A DNA stretch of 64,000 nucleotides from Hyposmocoma kahamanoa (lineage: Eukaryota; Arthropoda; Insecta; Lepidoptera; Cosmopterigidae), in NCBI RefSeq assembly GCF_003589595.1, contig NW_020653713.1, positions 6,734,691 through 6,798,690 on the forward strand, given 5' to 3'. The position numbers and the translations under genes were made by a program. Below, piece by piece: positions 23,286 through 31,948 of this stretch (positions are counted from its first letter, which is position 1; the number at the start of each line of letters is the position of its first letter). Under the pieces are notes generated by a model. It searched no databases. It was not told the DNA's origin and saw only the letters and a program-made list of their open reading frames with translations.

Positions 23286-23324
23286 CTCTCGCCCGAGAGA
23301 AAACCTGTGTCCAGCAGTGGGACT
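23286..23324 (+). repeat. 3' fragment of SINE C or its RTE partner
   Basis: CGCCCGAGAGAAAACCTGTG followed by TCCAGCAGTGGGAC matches the region just before the tail of the C copies. It runs straight into the T-rich end of the A copy at 23325. Confidence 0.6.
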
Positions 23325-23568
23325 TTTTTATAATATCAAGTGACGGGATGAACAAGTCGTGATCCAGATGGTAAGCTACACGCCTGTCCATAACAATTGC
23401 AGTGCCACTCAGAGCTTTAAAGCGCCCGTCACCCTGGGACATAAGATGACAAGTCCCATGTGCCTGTAATTTCACTAGCACCCTTACCCTTCCAAACTGG
23501 AACACAGTAATGCTGACTTGCGATGACATGACGTACTACCCGAACTCTTTCACAATTGCTACTAAAAA
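23325..23568 (-). repeat. Family A, near full length
   Basis: Starts (3' end) TTTTTTATAATATCAAGTGA and ends (5' end) TTTCACAATTGCTACTAAA. The segment between GAGCTTTAAAGCG and CCCGTCACCCTGGGAC is shortened, removing one arm of the second hairpin. Confidence 0.9.
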
Positions 23569-24192
23569 CGTATAAATTGGTTGATGATCAAACGTGTATT
23601 CGTGGTAACGCATCGTCGATGTCGAGCGGTAGCCATTTATCAAGTATCTTGCGTCCGAAAATCAATAGAAAGAATTGGAATAGCGATCCCTTGTGTAAAT
23701 GTACGAAGATGGCCATTTTTCTTATGCGACAGTTGCTATAACTTCACGTTTACTGGCAGCTCTCTCTAGAACTTTAGTGATCCATAAAACCTTTGGACAC
23801 CATTTTGATAAAGTGAATGCCCGCAATGAGCACGAGCCATTCAATACAAATAATTGAGCAGCTATAAGTAGCAATTACCGAGATGCAACAGGCATCTGAT
23901 AAAGTATACTAATCCTGTATAGAGAGAAAGCGAATTCAACTTTTGGATGTTGATCCCGTCCTTAAACGATATATTGAAAAAGTGTCTTAATTGCGACAAT
24001 TATGGCGTATTCGTACTCTCTAAAATATTTCGATTTAAATTACAGTCTATATATTACTTATATCATTTCATTTTGCTTGCTGACTAACAGACATACAAAA
24101 TGTAAGACATCGGAAAGGCAATCTAAAGCAAAATCAAACATTCTCTCTTGTACAATATATCCGGTGTTTTGACTCACTTAAAGTACTAGGTT
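23569..24192. other. Unassigned sequence
   Basis: No gene or repeat recognised. Two overlapping 60-codon frames at 23556-23769 resemble nothing known. Confidence 0.4.
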
Positions 24193-24453
24193 GAGCCCCC
24201 TGTGAAAGAGTTAGCCCAAGGAAGTGCTGCCACTTACCTATTTCTGCCGCCAAGCAGTAATGTGACCATTATTGCGTTTCAGTTTTGAAGGGTAAGGGTG
24301 CTAGTGAAATCACAGGCACATGGGACTTTTGAACTTGTGTCTCAAGGTGAAGGACGCAGTACCAGTGCCCTCAGATCTGTACGATTTAAAGCCTTAATTG
24401 TTACGAACAGGCATATCACTTACTACCAGACGTACGACTTATTCGTCCCGCCA
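24193..24453 (+). repeat. Family A, missing both extreme ends
   Basis: Begins within the 5' region at CCCCTGTGAAAGAGTTAGCC and continues through TTTCTGCCGCCAAGCAGTAA to CGACTTATTCGTCCCGCC. The final GGTATCATAAAA is absent. Confidence 0.9.
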
Positions 24454-24473
24454 TCCGTATCCCGTACTTCCCT

Positions 24474-24511
24474 ATACGAAATCTTTCACAAGGAGCTCTA
24501 CTGCAACTAAA
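24474..24511 (-). repeat. Inverted family A 5'-end fragment
   Basis: GTACTTCCCTATACGAAATC and AAGGAGCTCTACTGCAACTAAA are the 5' end of family A in the opposite orientation to the copy that ends 20 bp upstream. It abuts the J element at 24518. Confidence 0.8.
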
Positions 24512-24517
24512 ACGTAG

Positions 24518-24862
24518 CAATAAAAAAAAATTAAAAATATTTTTTTTACCTAAACCATTACGCTCTGGACGATGTGTGTCGCGTGAAGCGTTAATGTAAC
24601 AAATGTGTTGCCAACCGTAAGACATTAGGGTCTCGGTCTCCTATGCCTGTGATACCGATGATACTCTCCACCTGAGGGTACTCTCCACCCGAGGGCACTC
24701 TCCACCCGAAGGCACTCTCCACCCGAGGGCACTCTCCACCCGATGACACTCTCCACCCTTTAATCCGAAACACAGCAATCATGCATTGACGTGGGTACTC
24801 ACTTACACAGATGAATTCAGTACAAATTGAGGACCCTGCCACCAGTAGAAATTTTCTATTCA
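24518..24862 (+). repeat. Family J repeat, copy 1 (with minisatellite)
   Basis: Shares ordered blocks with 28375-28890: ACGCTCTGGACGATGTGTGT, GTAACAAATGTGTTGCCAA, CACTCTCCACCCTTTAATCC, CACAGCAATCATGCATTGAC and TAGAAATTTTCTA. Class unknown; no coding frame. Both J copies directly follow a 5' end of family A, which suggests a composite history. Confidence 0.7.
24663..24762 (+). repeat. 17-bp minisatellite inside family J
   Basis: Five units of ACTCTCCACCCGAGGGC with minor variants start at 24663, 24680, 24697, 24714 and 24731; a partial sixth starts at 24748. The other J copy has a single ACTCTCTACCC at this place. Confidence 0.92.
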
Positions 24863-26933
24863 TTACTTTACTTTAACAGTTTTACTAACAGGATTAAGAC
24901 AAACTGACACTAGAGCTCGAGCTTCAACTTCGGTAGCGTTTCGGTCAAAAACGAATAAAATTATTCTGAGCAAGTACTTGTACACCATTTTAAAAAACAG
25001 AATCATACATAGAAAGATGAATTTTATGAAATTTCGTAGACTACAGTAATTAATTACGAGAGAAACATATGTAAATCGAATGAACAAGTTCGCAATAACA
25101 CTACCGAATACGTTCGGTCTTCAGAAATATTATGTAAAATACTAAAGAAGTCACACTCGAAAGTCACCCGCTCCCGCATCCCGCGTCGTGCCCCTATATC
25201 GTCCGCGTAGATGCGACACTCCGCAACATTATACATTTCATAATATCAATTTTGTATACAAATATTAGAATTTAAGTTTATCTGATTGATATTTACATAT
25301 TATAAGTATTTCACATGTGTATGTAGTTGTATGTACACTTCCCATTATGTCGGTTTTCTTATATGTTTATTTATTTATTTTGTAAATTAAGCATTACAGA
25401 AACTATTATTATATAAACGGTTAATGTATTCTTATGTATTATTACGTATTTAGATGATCATAAGTGGCTGATTTCACCATGGTGTCAGTACGTTTGAGAG
25501 ATAGCTTATTGTCAGTGACTTTGGCTATCTTTTGGACTTTCATGATGTAATTTAACAGATTGCATTTTCGCTTTTGTTTTGGATTCCGACTCATGTGCAT
25601 AAACGATGACGTGAATGTCAACTTGATAAAGGTTTGTTCTACCAATGTACATATATACTCGTATTATTCGTATAAGGTTGAAAAATTACTTAATTTAAAA
25701 TTCTTACAATAACACAATACACAAACACATACGTCTTTATACGAAAATTTTACGAGTAACTCCTGCAAAGTGACGTAAATAACGGTTAATTTAAAAATCC
25801 ATACATTTTAACTTTTAAAAGTGTGTATAAAAACCGGAGGCAGGTTTTATGTAATCAATCTCTACATAATGTCAAATAGAATTTCACAGGCGTGAAGCAA
25901 AATATGAATGTAAAAATTATAAAAAAAACATTAAGTATCAATTAAATCAAAACTTGCTATTAATAAATAAGATATAAATATAATTAATATTCTTCAATGG
26001 AAGCCGTCTAACGGCTCCGTATTCTACAATGCTTTGGCCACATCGCACGTATATCAGCGAGAGCACGGAATTGCATATCGTCGACTAAATTTGTAAACCT
26101 CGTAAACCCATTAATGCGAACCTTTTCTAGGCACAAAAAACAGAATTACTACAAATAATTATGTGACAATCTGTTTCATTATTTATAACTAAAAAAAATG
26201 TAGAAATTATCTTATAAGCTTTGATTGCCCGATATTGCGCTTGAAGAGTACAAAATTGATTTCGATCAAAAACAGAATTACGAGATTATCAAATTTAGCC
26301 CACGATACGTAGTGGTGTGTCGTTCGCATATAAACCACAAATTCTTCTATAGACACATAAATACCGCTACATAACAACATGCAATTCTGTGCTCTCACTA
26401 AAAGCATATATTACAAATCTAGCAGTATCACTTCACCAAACCAGACATATTGAATTGGAGAAGAACCATTGTACATGCTCGACGCCACGATCCTGAACAG
26501 TGGAGAACCAACGGAGAAGAGAGAAGTCGATTTTATCTGTTATAAGTCTGAGGAGAGATATTTTAATTATCAGCAACGGACAATTCGTACTTATAGCGCA
26601 TCAAAAGATCGCAGTCATAAGAATTTCGTAAACCGAAATTCGGCTTTGACTAAAAGTCTCTACTACGTCTCTATACAGTTTGGAACACAAAGGATAAATC
26701 GGCTAAGCACATTAGATTTTTTACATCAAGCGTTTAGCTGTTTAACGGGCTGTGAATTCGCCGTTTTTTTTTCTGGTGTCCTGTTCGCTGGAGTATGGAT
26801 GATTTTACGTATAAAATTTTATTATATAGTTTTCATTTTGCACATAATATGGCCTTTATACTATTATGTAACTACATAATAACACAACAATATGCATCGA
26901 ATAAATTCAAGTAATCAACAGCAAAAACAAAAA
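24863..26933. other. Unassigned stretch with an uncertain 136-codon frame
   Basis: No repeat recognised. A frame at 26469-26879 encodes 136 residues with a hydrophobic C-terminal third (near FFSGVLFAGVWMILRIKFYY). It has no recognisable homology, no splice context I can defend and AT-driven composition, so it is not called as a gene. The rest is AT-rich, with CpG words at 25155-25225 and 25990-26090. Confidence 0.35.
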
Positions 26934-27276
26934 TAGCAGTGGAGCTCCCTGTGAAAGAGAAGTATACTCCCTGGGAAGTACTGCCACCTTACCTGTTTTT
27001 GCCGTCAAGCAGTGTGAGCATTACTATGTTCCGATTTTGAAGGATTAGAGTGCTGGTGAAATTACATGCACTTTTTTTTCTCATAGTCCCGCACTAGGAA
27101 AACCCAGTATCGCGTGGCATGAACACATATAGACAATCACAAATTACACCCAAACTTTTCTTGAAATATTTACGATTTAAGGCTCTGAGTGCTACTGCAA
27201 CTGCTATGGACAGGGGTGTCACGTACCACCAGGCGTATGACTTATTCGTTCCGTCCTTCGGTATCATAGAAAAAAT
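26934..27276 (+). repeat. Family A copy interrupted by a SINE B fragment
   Basis: The 5' part (TAGCAGTGGAGCTCCCTGTG to GAAATTACATGCAC) and the 3' part (TTTACGATTTAAGGCTCTGA to GGTATCATAGAAAAAAT) are both A. About 60 bp of the middle are replaced by the B fragment at 27081-27156. Confidence 0.88.
27081..27156 (-). mobile_element. SINE family B fragment nested in A
   Basis: CATAGTCCCGCACTAGGAAA, GACAATCACAAATTACACCC and the intervening words match the 3' half of B in reverse. No tRNA head and no TTATT tail remain. Confidence 0.8.
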
Positions 27277-27791
27277 CTAGTTTTAATAGAGGAACAAGGT
27301 ACAGTTAGTACTGTACCTTGAATGTTTTGTTGTACTACAATAGATGTGAAAATTAAATTGAAATGGTCGAGAGGAAAACTTGAAATTCAACATTTCTCGC
27401 AAAACCTTGTAAGAGGTGAAAAGGTATTGAACTCTATTTGAATTGCAATGCACCGACGTCGGCTGCGGGTACGGCAGTCCATTGAATTTCATAGCAGAGA
27501 AATTTTCATACAGTCACATTTAATGCGCGTGCGCACGATTTAAAATTGATACAGATGTGTTTAGAATTTGTATGTACACTATTTTGCGCTTATCGTTTAC
27601 AAATTTCGTTAATCTTTATGAACAATCAGAGTGACAACAAATGGACATCTAATTGGATATTCCTTTTAACATTTTGCTATTTTCTGTTCGGATTTTGTCA
27701 CAACAGTGGTGGTGAAAGTATATCCTATTTGAGAACAAAAATTTAGAGCAAAATTTAATTAAACAACTAAGTTTAACGTCAATATCCCATA
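27277..27791. other. Unassigned sequence
   Basis: No gene or repeat recognised; short frames at 27283-27746 resemble nothing known. Confidence 0.4.
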
Positions 27792-28008
27792 ACTGCCTCG
27801 GTGGTCGAACGGTTACCATGCCGGACTGCCACGCAGAGGTCCCAGGTTCGATTCCCGGGCCGGGAGAAATACTTGTACGGTCCACATTTATTTCTCTCGT
27901 GGGTTTGGGTGTAATTGTGGTTGTCTATGTGTGTGTCCATGGCACCCGCGACACAGGGTTACCCTAGTAGCGGGGCTATGCTGAGTGTGTGCGTTATTAT
28001 TATTATTT
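27792..28008 (+). mobile_element. SINE family B, full-length copy
   Basis: tRNA-derived head: A-box-like TGGTCGAACGG at 27802-27812 and exact B box GGTTCGATTCC at 27845-27855. The body GGGTTTGGGTGTAATTGTGG then TATGTGTGTGTCCATGGCAC follows. The 3' end is GAGTGTGTGCGTTATTATT. It is the best head-to-tail copy of B here. Such SINEs are non-coding, transcribed by RNA polymerase III and mobilised by a partner LINE. Confidence 0.93.
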
Positions 28009-28041
28009 CGTAGTTTTTTCGCTATTTGTTATGATCTATAC

Positions 28042-28338
28042 TTTTTTTATGATACCAAGTGACAGGACGAACAAGCGCTTAGTGTTAAGCTACACGCCTT
28101 TCCATAACCGTTGCAGTGCCACCCAGACCTTTAAATCCCAAAGATCTGAGAAAATGCCATAGCGTTTGTCACCCTGAGACATAAGTTGACAAGTCCCATG
28201 TGCCTGTGATTTCACCAGTACCCTTACATCAAAACCAAAATACAGTAATGCTCGCATTACTACTTGGTGGCAGAAATAGGTAACGTGGTAGTACTTCCCT
28301 GCACAAAGTCTCTCACAAGTAGCTCTACTGCTACTAAA
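28042..28338 (-). repeat. Family A, full length
   Basis: Starts with the T-rich 3' end TTTTTTATGATACCAAGTGA and ends CTCTACTGCTACTAAACTAC at the 5' end. All blocks are present, including the CAGTAATG hairpin partner and AAGATCTGAGAAAATGCCAT in the second hairpin region. Confidence 0.92.
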
Positions 28339-28374
28339 CTACTACTATCATCCCTAATGCGCATCTGTGTTTTA

Positions 28375-28890
28375 TCTACCATAAAAAAATTATAAAAAAT
28401 TCATAAAAATATATACATTTTTACCAAAATCGTTACGCGCTGGACGTTGTGTGTCGCGTGAAACGTTATTTTTTTATAATATTAAGTGACGGAACGAGCA
28501 AATCGTGTGCCTGATGGTAAGCAGCACGCCTGTCCATGACAGTTGCAGTGCCACTCAGAGCTTTAAATCGCAAAGATCGAAATGCACTATCACTGCGCCC
28601 GTCACCCTGAGACATAAGCTGACAAGTCCCATGTGCCTGTAATTTCACCAGCACCCTGATGCTGACATTACTGTTTGGCGGCAGAAATAGACAAGGTGGC
28701 AGTACTAATCTAACAAATATGTTGCCAATGTCTTGTAGACATAAGGTCTTGGTTTTATGTACCTTTGATATCGATGACACTCTCTACCCTTTAATCCAAA
28801 ACACAGCAGTCATGCATTGACGGGTACTTAAGTAAGTCTCTATTTGTACTGTACAAATAGAGAAGCCTGCCATAGAAATTTACTACTCTT
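28375..28890 (+). repeat. Family J repeat, copy 2, split by an A insertion
   Basis: The left part ends ...CGCGTGAAACGTTA at 28468 and the right part resumes TAACAAATATGTTGCCAATG at 28711. In copy 1 these are joined by three bases. The rest matches copy 1 but without the minisatellite expansion. The palindromic CTATTTGTACTGTACAAATAG lies near 28840 (21 bases, arms CTATTTGTAC and GTACAAATAG). Confidence 0.75.
28469..28710 (-). repeat. Family A copy inserted in J
   Basis: Starts TTTTTTTATAATATTAAGTG and runs to GGCAGAAATAGACAAGGTGG and CAGTACTAATC. The 5' terminal 40 bp are absent. Because J is continuous elsewhere, this A insertion is younger than J. Confidence 0.88.
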
Positions 28891-28942
28891 TACTTGGCGG
28901 CAGAAATGAGTTCTTCCACAAGGAGCTCTGCTGCTACTAAAT
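28891..28942 (-). repeat. Family A 5'-end fragment
   Basis: TACTTGGCGGCAGAAATGAG and ACAAGGAGCTCTGCTGCTAC-TAAAT form the 5' end of an A element in minus orientation, directly after J copy 2. Confidence 0.8.
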
Positions 28943-29000
28943 AGGAATAAAAAGGCTGTAAAGCTTTTAAATTATTCCTTTAAAATTCTTAGAGAATTAT

Positions 29001-29290
29001 GTCGTGATACCAAGGAAGTCACTTCGCTGGCTCAGCGACCCGAAGTGGATCTTGGCCTCCGATACTAAAGTTCCTGTAGGTCTTTGGCGACTTCATCCTT
29101 CCAGCAATATTTTGGTCGGCCCAAAGTAGGTTGGTACGCTCTTTTGGCACCTCGATCCACTCCCATTCTTTCCACATGTCCTAGCCAGCGAAGTCGAGCA
29201 GATTTGATTTTACTTGATTGTGTTCGGCTCAGACACTAGTTCTTGTATCCCTCTATTGAATCTGGCCCTTCAGTCCGCCACGGAAGTGGA
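29001..29290 (-). pseudogene. LINE ORF2 C-terminal fragment
   Basis: On the minus strand one frame reads KSARLRWLGHVERMGVDRG, then AYQPTLGRPKYCWKDEVAKD. A shifted frame gives SEAKIHFGSLSQRSDFLGI. The R-L-R/K-W-x-GHV-x-RM motif and the GRPxxxWxD motif mark the region after the reverse transcriptase of RTE- and related LINEs. At least one frameshift and a stop are present. Confidence 0.8.
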
Positions 29291-29916
29291 AATTCAATAA
29301 CCCAAAGTCATTCAGGACGTATATTCAAAAGGCATGAAGTTTTAAAATAGAATTGGAAACAACCGCTTATCATTTCGCCATTGCGCATTAGGATTCACTG
29401 AATCGATATTTCGACTTGACTTGTATGAGGTCAGCCGCGGTCGAAGACTCCGTTTGAGAGCAATGTCTATGCATATTTTTACTCCTTTTCTATGGCTTTG
29501 ATTTCATACCCTTCGTATAATAAGGCCATATTGCATGGATATAAAGCTTTTTCTGACCGACTCAATCCGAATCCGAGTTCATAAATGTGGTGAACTTTAT
29601 GGAGAGAAATAGAGGTCCACTGTTAATTTCGTTAATTTATTATTAAGCATTTTGCGAAAGAGGCATTCTGAGATATGACTTTTGCGTTTTGTGTCGAGCC
29701 AAAATCGTTATGGATTTCAAATGTAAAACATAACATAACGCCCTTGAGCCCTTATCAAGAAGCCCTTTCCACATTTCGATAGCAATTCACTTGAAAAATT
29801 GAACTTCAGGTAAAAAAGCATTTGAATATCCGACCACTATTCGTAAAACATAAGGCACAAATTATAAGAAACCTGCGTTTCAGGATTGACTGTCAAATAG
29901 CCAAATGAATATTTAC
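29291..29916. other. Unassigned sequence
   Basis: No gene or recognised repeat. Confidence 0.4.
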
Positions 29917-29930
29917 ATCTGTGATGCAAA

Positions 29931-30165
29931 CCGTGGTAAGATTTGACTACCGCCTCTCAAGAAGAGACCGAGGGTTCGACTAAGGACTCACACTTCTGAG
30001 TTTCTCGGAATTTAATTTGAAATTTACCATGAGCTTACCGGTGAAGGAAAACGTCTGAGTTCCCAACCTGCATTGGGCCAGCGTGGCGAACTATGGCCTA
30101 AACCTTCGCCTGAGAGGAGACCCGTAGCCAGCAGTGGCATGTACAAATGGGTTGTTCATGACGGT
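29931..30165 (+). mobile_element. SINE family C, copy 3, with 12-bp target duplication
   Basis: The head CCGTGGTAAGATTTGACTAC is shortened by a few bases. The body has GAGCTTACCGGTGAAGGAAA and AGCCAGCAGTGGCATGTAC. ATCTGTGATGCA occurs at 29917-29928 and 30166-30177 as a target duplication. The TGATGA tail is degenerate. Confidence 0.88.
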
Positions 30166-30177
30166 ATCTGTGATGCA

Positions 30178-30727
30178 CAATGATGACAGCGGGTTTCATA
30201 AATCTTCATAAAAGTTTATACATGATATTCGACATAGAATTTACAACCTAGGAACGACACTGCAAGCGGGGCCAACGTCAAGTGAAACTGGGTCAGCTCT
30301 CAATGCGCACTCCGTCTAAGAGATTTACTCCCTGTTTGCTGACTAAGATGTAGCAACCTCTAGAGCACTACAGGCTAAAGCTTAGCGAGGGACCTTAGTT
30401 CTGAGTTAGTTGGGTTGATTATGGATAATCCGAGAATCCAATTTACTGAGACAGATCAAATGTCTGGTGCATATTGTGATGTCATCGCCTGCGTGTTAAA
30501 ATGTACTTTAAGGACAATTATAAATACATATTCCGCTAATCAAATCAGTTTATTTGTAAGAAACATGGCGGACGAGATAACAACAGTAAATTAGGTAAAC
30601 TTATTTCGCCAGAAAATAAAGAAAGGTTTGCAAAAATTGGTCGTCACATTATTGAATTACATTACTACTTAAATTGATTGAGATTTTACATATAGTCAGG
30701 TGAGGTAAGAGGTAATAATTTATTTTG
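30178..30727. other. Unassigned sequence
   Basis: No gene or repeat recognised. Short GC-richer words occur at 30260-30310. Confidence 0.4.
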
Positions 30728-31369
30728 AACCAATTTCAAAAAAAGGAGGAGGTTCTTAATTCAACTGTATGTCTGAACTGCCTTCGTGACCGAACAGTTA
30801 CCACTGCCACGCAGAGGTCCCAGGTTCGATTCCCGGTCGGGATTTTCTCCCGTGAGTTTGGGTGTAATTTGTGGTTGTCTATGTGTGTGTCCATCCATTC
30901 CCTAGTGCGGGGCTATGTTGAGTGTGTGCGTTATTATTATTATTATAATTTTGTGTGTGTGTTACGCGATAACTCCGGTATTTGTGAACCGATTTTCATG
31001 ATACTTTTTTGGTTGGAAAGAGGGCACCTCCATAGCGGTCCCCATTTAATTTTGAAGAAAGTCATCCACCTCTAAGGGTGGCTGTTCACGCATGAAGATT
31101 AATTTTTATAAATAGCGCCTAAATTTTATTATAAGGAGCAATTATTTTAATGGTTGATTTTGATATTTTCCAATTCAAGACGTTTTTTTCTTTCAATATA
31201 CTTTGAGTAGTGAGAACCGATTTTTATTATCTCCTGTGTCAAGTCCCGTATAGTGGCGAACTAGGGGATGAATCCGAGTTTACGCACTTTCCGATAACCG
31301 ATTTCAATAAAACTTGTTAATTATATGTAATTCCACGCACTTTTGAGGACGGTTTTTTTAGTACTCTGT
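30728..31369 (+). repeat. Family I repeat, copy 3, split by SINE B
   Basis: The left part AACCAATTTCAAAAAAAGGA to CAACTGTATGTCTG is separated by SINE B from the right part GTTACGCGATAACTCCGGTA, which ends at CTTTTGAGGACGGTTTTTTT. The right part contains an extra block (31084-31230) absent from copy 1, so this copy may itself be composite. Confidence 0.85.
30776..30952 (+). mobile_element. SINE family B inserted in I
   Basis: The head GAACTGCCTTCGTGACCGAAC, B box GGTTCGATTCC at 30824-30834 and tail TTATTATTATTATTATAATT are recognisable. About 12 bp near the A-box side and part of the body are lost. Confidence 0.88.
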
Positions 31370-31767
31370 ACTGAGAAAATGAGTAAGATGTTTTGAGCTT
31401 TGGGGAGAACATCAAGAAAATTAAGAAGAGACGTGTTATAAGAATTTTTAAGTACCTTCACTAAACTTGCTTTGTTTACCAGCTTTACTTTAAATTCAAT
31501 ATTTACGTTGTATTTAGATTATAATTGTAATAAAGTTTATTTTTCCCCAAAACATGGGCTAAGAGGATCAGTTATCTTATTTTATGTCTTATAAAGGTAA
31601 TGTATACCTTGAGTTCTCAAGAATTCACAACTGTCAAATTGTTTTTCCCGCCTATTGGTGCTATTGGATTTGAAGCATCGTAGCGATCTCTTTTAAATCG
31701 TTTAAACTAATTTGATTGTCTTTTTTATCGACGGAGAAACTATAGTGCTAATTCTTTAGATCATGAG
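31370..31767. other. Unassigned sequence
   Basis: AT-rich with no recognisable features. Confidence 0.4.
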
Positions 31768-31770
31768 TTA

Positions 31771-31945
31771 AGCGTGAAACACCCAGAGAGCGAATGTAGG
31801 TTAGGCGCGGGACGGGCGCGGGTCTGGCGTGTGTCGGGCGCGGGTAGGGCGCGAGTCGGGCGAGAGTCGGGCGCGGGTCGGGCGTGTGTTTGGCGCGGGT
31901 CAGGCGCGAGTCGGGTCGGCAACCACTCTCCTTGTGTTTCACGCT
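31771..31945. mobile_element. Family K element: TIRs around a GC-rich minisatellite
   Basis: The ends AGCGTGAAACAC (31771-31782) and GTGTTTCACGCT (31934-31945) are perfect inverted repeats and extend imperfectly inward (GAGAG / CTCTC). TTA at 31768-31770 and 31946-31948 is a 3-bp target duplication, as in PIF/Harbinger-type elements. No coding capacity; the open frames across it arise from the repeated GC-rich unit. Confidence 0.7.
31804..31919 (+). repeat. 11-bp GC-rich minisatellite (GGGCGCGGGTC type)
   Basis: About ten variants of GGGCGCGGGTC, some as GGGCGTGTGTC or GGGCGAGAGTC, run head to tail. It is the most GC-rich tract in the window. Confidence 0.9.
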
Positions 31946-31948
31946 TTA

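Noticed and set aside
23281..23529. Protein shared by many loci, with words such as GTATVMDRRVAYHQAHD
   Set aside because: These frames are translations of family A. They recur at 13213, 16500, 28466, 47270 and elsewhere, but in different frames with stops, and the repeat has no conserved coding potential.
24663..24762. A CRISPR array
   Set aside because: The 17-bp units are directly adjacent with no spacers, and the genome is eukaryotic.
26469..26879. A 136-codon host gene
   Set aside because: No recognisable homology, AT-driven composition, and no defensible splice or promoter context.
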